From positions 1-54,367 of the forward strand of contig MABA01000006.1 in NCBI GenBank assembly GCA_002162875.1: 54,367 bases of DNA, written 5' to 3'. A model generated the notes under the pieces. The model made no database searches and was not told the origin of the DNA. It was given only the letters and a program-made list of their open reading frames with translations. This DNA is from Rhodobacterales bacterium 52_120_T64 (GTDB lineage: Bacteria; Pseudomonadota; Alphaproteobacteria; Rhodobacterales; Rhodobacteraceae). Shown here piece after piece: positions 51,551 through 54,367 of the stretch. The position numbers and the translations under genes were made by a program. Numbering within the stretch: the first letter of the stretch is position 1; every line of letters begins with the position of its first letter.

Positions 51551-52217
51551 TAATATGAAACCTCGCGTCAATATCTTGGCCAAAAAAACAGATTTCGCGA
51601 ACCGGCAACGGCGCTGCGAGTGTCTGGGCGAGCACGCCCTGAAGATGCGCGGCCACGGGCTTTACATGTTCCGACGCAAGGCGACCAGTCAGGGTCAGGT
51701 GAAAGCGGAACTCGTTCAAAACGTACGGATAGCCCCAGCGCATCAGATTATGTTCCTGCGCGTCAGAAAGGTTTGCAGTGCGGCGGCGGCTAAGTTCACC
51801 CTCGCTAGGGCTGGCTCGGAATGCATCCAGATTACGCACGCAGTTTTCCGCAAGCCGCGCAAGTTTACCGCTATTTTCGGTGGGCGTAATGACAAGAAAC
51901 GTGCTTATAGCGTGCAGGGAAATATGCGGAATTTCGAAGGCGGGTTGCTGGCTGGCCAGTTCGCTTATCGCGGTGTCCAGATCCGTGACGGTATATCCCT
52001 TCGACAGCTTGAAGGGTGGTTTCAATGTGCCGTGAAGGCCGTATTTCCGCGGCGTTTCCGTCAGTTCGGAAATGGCCAAAGGCAGATCGGCACCGTCTGG
52101 ATGCGGGACCGTACGGCCGGTTTCGGCATCCCAGCCCAACCAGCTGGCCCCGAAACCGGCGAGGTCCGAACCGACCTCTGGTGCGTAATAAACCGCGTAT
52201 CTCGAAGCGTTTTCCAT
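51525..52217 (-). CDS. DUF1045 2H phosphoesterase of phosphonate loci
   Basis: This is a 230-residue protein from ATG 52217 (MENASRYAVYYAPE); the frame opens 38 codons earlier in the PHO box region. It shows two HxT motifs, KYGLHGTLKPPF and FRFHLTLTG, of the 2H phosphoesterase fold. DUF1045 genes are regular members of phn operons. A role on the ribose cyclic phosphate intermediate, in place of PhnP (no phnP is seen here), is a reasonable inference. It is divergent from the second phnM and convergent with phnN, with a 26-base overlap. Confidence 0.88.
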   Translation of the reverse strand: MENASRYAVYYAPEVGSDLAGFGASWLGWDAETGRTVPHPDGADLPLAISELTETPRKYGLHGTLKPPFKLSKGYTVTDLDTAISELASQQPAFEIPHISLHAISTFLVITPTENSGKLARLAENCVRNLDAFRASPSEGELSRRRTANLSDAQEHNLMRWGYPYVLNEFRFHLTLTGRLASEHVKPVAAHLQGVLAQTLAAPLPVREICFFGQDIDARFHIIKRYPLTA

Positions 52218-52260
52218 CTTTTGTACCCCATCGTTGAAATATTTCCCATATCGCAGATAT

Positions 52261-52278
52261 TTGTCACAAAAATGCGAC
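52261..52278 (+). promoter_or_regulatory. PHO-box-like site between DUF1045 and second phnM
   Basis: TTGTCACAAAAATGCGAC matches the PHO box consensus at 14 of 18 positions. It lies 41 bases before the phnM start and 44 before the DUF1045 start, so it could serve both. Confidence 0.5.
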
Positions 52279-52318
52279 ACATTTGTGGTTTTAGAACAGA
52301 AAAATACGGAGCCTTGAA

Positions 52319-53476
52319 ATGACCCTCGCACTTGATCAATCGTCCATCATTCTCGCCAACGCCCGGATCGTTCTGGACAACGAAGTTATTCGCGGCAGTG
52401 TTGTAGTTAAGGACGGTAAAATTGCCGATATTGCCACTGGCACAACGGTGCCTTCCGGTGCAATCGACTTCGATGGAGATTATCTTTCCCCCGGTCTGGT
52501 GGAATTGCACACCGATAACCTCGAGCGCCATATGAGCCCGCGACCCGGTGTAGACTGGCCTCACGGCGCCGCAATCATGGCCCATGACGCAGAGTTTGCC
52601 GGGGCAGGGGTTACAACGCTTTTTGATGCAATGCGCGTTGGTTCATTAACTACGGGAAACAGCGACTACAAAAAGTATGCACGGCCAATAATGAATGAAA
52701 TCATGGCCTTGCGAAAGGCTGGATCTTTGCGGATAAGTCACTATTTCCACCTTCGGGCCGAAATTTGTTCTGAAACCTTGATAGAAGAGATGGCCGAGTT
52801 CGGACCTGATGACCGGATCGGCATCGTCTCGTTGATGGACCACACACCGGGCCAGCGCCAGTTCGCAGATGTTGATCAACTGCGCAAATATATGCGGGGC
52901 AAACACAGCATGAATGACGCCGCGTTTGAAGGTCACATTGAACTATTACTCGGGGTGAAAGCCAAACACGGCACCGCCAATGAGGCTGCTGCTGTTGAAC
53001 ATGCGCGCAGTTACGGGTCCGTTATTGCCAGTCATGACGACACAACCAGCGGACACGTGGCGCAATCGGCACTGCACGGTGTTCGGCTGGCCGAATTTCC
53101 GACGACTTTGGAGGCAGCCAACGCCTGTCACGAGGCCGGAATTGCAGTAATGATGGGGGCGCCGAACCTGCTTCGCGGCGGTTCACATTCCGGAAACGTG
53201 GCGGCCAGTGATTTGGTGGATGCGGGTTTGCTTGATATTATGTCATCCGATTACGCCCCCGCCAGTCTGCTTATGTCGGCGGTGCGTCTGGGGGTAGAGG
53301 CCGGAAATATGGCTACCGGCATCAAAACCGTCACCAAGGCGCCGGCACAGGCTGCCGCACTGATGGATCGCGGTGAAATAATTATCGGCGCGCGGGCGGA
53401 TCTGGTGCGTTTTACGGTCGTTGATGCATTCCCTCGCACGTGCGGTGTATGGGTGCAGGGTAAACGGGTTGCGTGA
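52319..53476 (+). CDS. phnM: RPnTP hydrolase PhnM, second copy
   Basis: The 385-residue amidohydrolase has the metal motif ELHTDNLERHMSPRPGVDW (canonical PhnM), ISLMDHTPGQRQF (here VSLMDHTPGQRQF), ASHDDTTSGHVAQSALHGVRLAEFPTT, APNLLRGGSHSGNVAASDLVDAGLLDIMSSDYAPASLL. It resembles the classical PhnM more closely than the copy at 44472, and has its own promoter with a PHO-box-like site. It is probably the main C-P lyase PhnM. Confidence 0.92.
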   Translation: MTLALDQSSIILANARIVLDNEVIRGSVVVKDGKIADIATGTTVPSGAIDFDGDYLSPGLVELHTDNLERHMSPRPGVDWPHGAAIMAHDAEFAGAGVTTLFDAMRVGSLTTGNSDYKKYARPIMNEIMALRKAGSLRISHYFHLRAEICSETLIEEMAEFGPDDRIGIVSLMDHTPGQRQFADVDQLRKYMRGKHSMNDAAFEGHIELLLGVKAKHGTANEAAAVEHARSYGSVIASHDDTTSGHVAQSALHGVRLAEFPTTLEAANACHEAGIAVMMGAPNLLRGGSHSGNVAASDLVDAGLLDIMSSDYAPASLLMSAVRLGVEAGNMATGIKTVTKAPAQAAALMDRGEIIIGARADLVRFTVVDAFPRTCGVWVQGKRVA

Positions 53477-53511
53477 TTTAGGGGCAGATTTGATTGCGAT
53501 TGCAGGAAAAA

Positions 53512-54195
53512 TCACCCGAACTCAATATCGGTTTTCGCAAAATGCCCGACGAGAAAGCCTACAAAGACACGGTTTTTTATCGGCAAGTGTTTGCTGTGCG
53601 GGTAGACCGCGTATAGGCCGGAATTGAAAACATCAAAATTTTGCAGGATGGGGATCAAGCGATTGGCTGCGATTTCTTTTGCAACCATATAATATGGGGT
53701 CTGCATAATTCCAAAACCTCGCAGGGCTAGTTTGCGACAAGCAATCGCACTGTTAACGGTAATTGGTCCTTGAACGGCCACGGTAATCTTTTCGCCATTT
53801 TCCATAAATGGCCAAAGCGTGCGACCTTCGAAATTGCTGTCTACGATACAACTGTGGTCTGTCAGATCATCAGGATGTTGCGGCCTACCGTGTTCCCTAA
53901 GATATTCGGGCGTTGCACAATATACGATGTGTGAAGAGGCCAGTTTCCGGGCAATCAAACTGGAGTCCTTCAAGGCGCCCGCGCGAATAGCAAGATCAAA
54001 CCCCTCCTCGACGATGTTTGCGAAACGGTCGGACAGTTTTAATTCAATTGTGATATCCGGATATCGGACTTCGCTTAAATGTTGAACGTCTTCGTCAACC
54101 ATCCTATGGGCAAGTTTTTGGATTACCGACCAATCTTCGGGGCAAGGGGCTTTTCTGGTTTCCGGTTCATGGGCCGTTCTCGATGATTTTTGCAC
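53512..54195 (-). pseudogene. LysR-type regulator lacking its HTH domain
   Basis: The frame contains the LysR ligand-binding domain: RYPDITIELKLSDRFANIVEEGFDLAIRAGALKDSSLIARKL, then HIVYCATPEYLREHGRPQHPDDLTDHSCIV and a full C-terminal half. The N-terminal 90 residues with the helix-turn-helix are missing; the first 40 residues match nothing. It cannot bind DNA as a normal LysR protein, so it is called a pseudogene. Confidence 0.75.
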
Positions 54196-54219
54196 GCACG
54201 GTCATAGCTTGATCTAGTG

Positions 54220-54367
54220 TTAAGCGACTGCGGTGTGCCTGGGTGTTGCCTGTTTTGCAATGTCCCGAAGTGCTTGCTTTAGGCCGGATGCAGAGCGCAC
54301 AACGCCAACATTATTCGTCATGGTATTACGAAGATCTGCCAGCATATCAGGATTCGGGTTTGTGTCC
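54220..54367 (-). CDS. C-terminal end of a NadB-like flavoprotein (cut by window end)
   Basis: The minus-strand frame open at the right edge reads NPDMLADLRNTMTNNVGVVR, SASGLKQALRDIAKQ, ending TPRHTAVA and TAA at 54222-54220. This resembles the helical C-terminal domain of L-aspartate oxidase (LRxxMxxxxGVxRxxxGL). Most of the gene lies outside the window; a related flavoprotein such as succinate dehydrogenase subunit A is an alternative. Confidence 0.5.
   Translation of the reverse strand, partial: DTNPNPDMLADLRNTMTNNVGVVRSASGLKQALRDIAKQATPRHTAVA

Noticed and set aside
53512-54195. Functional LysR regulator of the phn locus
   Set aside because: The DNA-binding domain is missing, so control of neighbouring genes is not supported.

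Overview
The window looks like chromosome of an alphaproteobacterium, most likely a marine Rhodobacterales (Roseobacter-group) species. The evidence is an alphaproteobacterial initiator-tRNA fragment used as an attachment site, Rhodobacterales-type phage genes (DUF3489, DUF7220, DUF6441), PHO boxes close to the alphaproteobacterial form, and an arsJ/gap plus phn gene set typical of that group. No database search was run; all names rest on motifs, gene order and family knowledge.

Bases 1-1650 hold the start of an IS110-family transposase cut by the window edge, a structured leader that could encode its bridge RNA, and a SAM methyltransferase. Bases 1807-33489 look like one integrated phage-like element. 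Its left part (1807-9884, minus strand) is a lambda-type head module in lambda order: small and large terminase, gpW, portal, S49 protease with nested scaffold, decoration protein, major capsid and two connector-like genes. It stops exactly where tail genes would begin; no tail or lysis gene is seen. Next come DUF3489, DUF7220 and a ParB-methyltransferase gene with a cluster of GANTC repeats upstream. The middle (12.7-24 kb) is cargo rich in likely defence genes: a HEPN/Toprim protein, a zinc-ribbon protein, a membrane-anchored HTH/LRAT-like pair, a PIN protein, a LlaJI/McrBC-like restriction-modification operon with Vsr, and an HNH nuclease. The right part (24.2-28.8 kb) is the replication and integration module, with iterons inside the initiator gene, an excisionase-like gene and a tyrosine integrase. 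Between the integrase and the right end lies a 1288-residue Rad50-like ATPase fused to two LexA-type (S24) domains, one degenerate and one with an intact Ser/Lys pair. The element ends at a 47-base 3' piece of tRNA-fMet followed by what looks like the original tRNA terminator.

Bases 33.5-37.2 kb are host sequence with an outer-membrane protein and nested mobile debris: an integrase fragment cut by an IS66 element, itself cut by an IS3 remnant. From 37.3 kb to the end lies a phosphorus/arsenic locus: gap-arsJ (arsenate detoxification through 1-arseno-3-phosphoglycerate), phnCDEE and a hexapeptide transferase, phnF-phnM, phnGHIJKLN (C-P lyase), a DUF1045 2H phosphoesterase and a second phnM. 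PHO-box-like sites precede gap-arsJ, phnC, phnF/phnG and the DUF1045/phnM pair, so the locus reads as a phosphate-starvation regulon that also handles arsenate. A truncated LysR gene and the tail of a probable nadB close the window.
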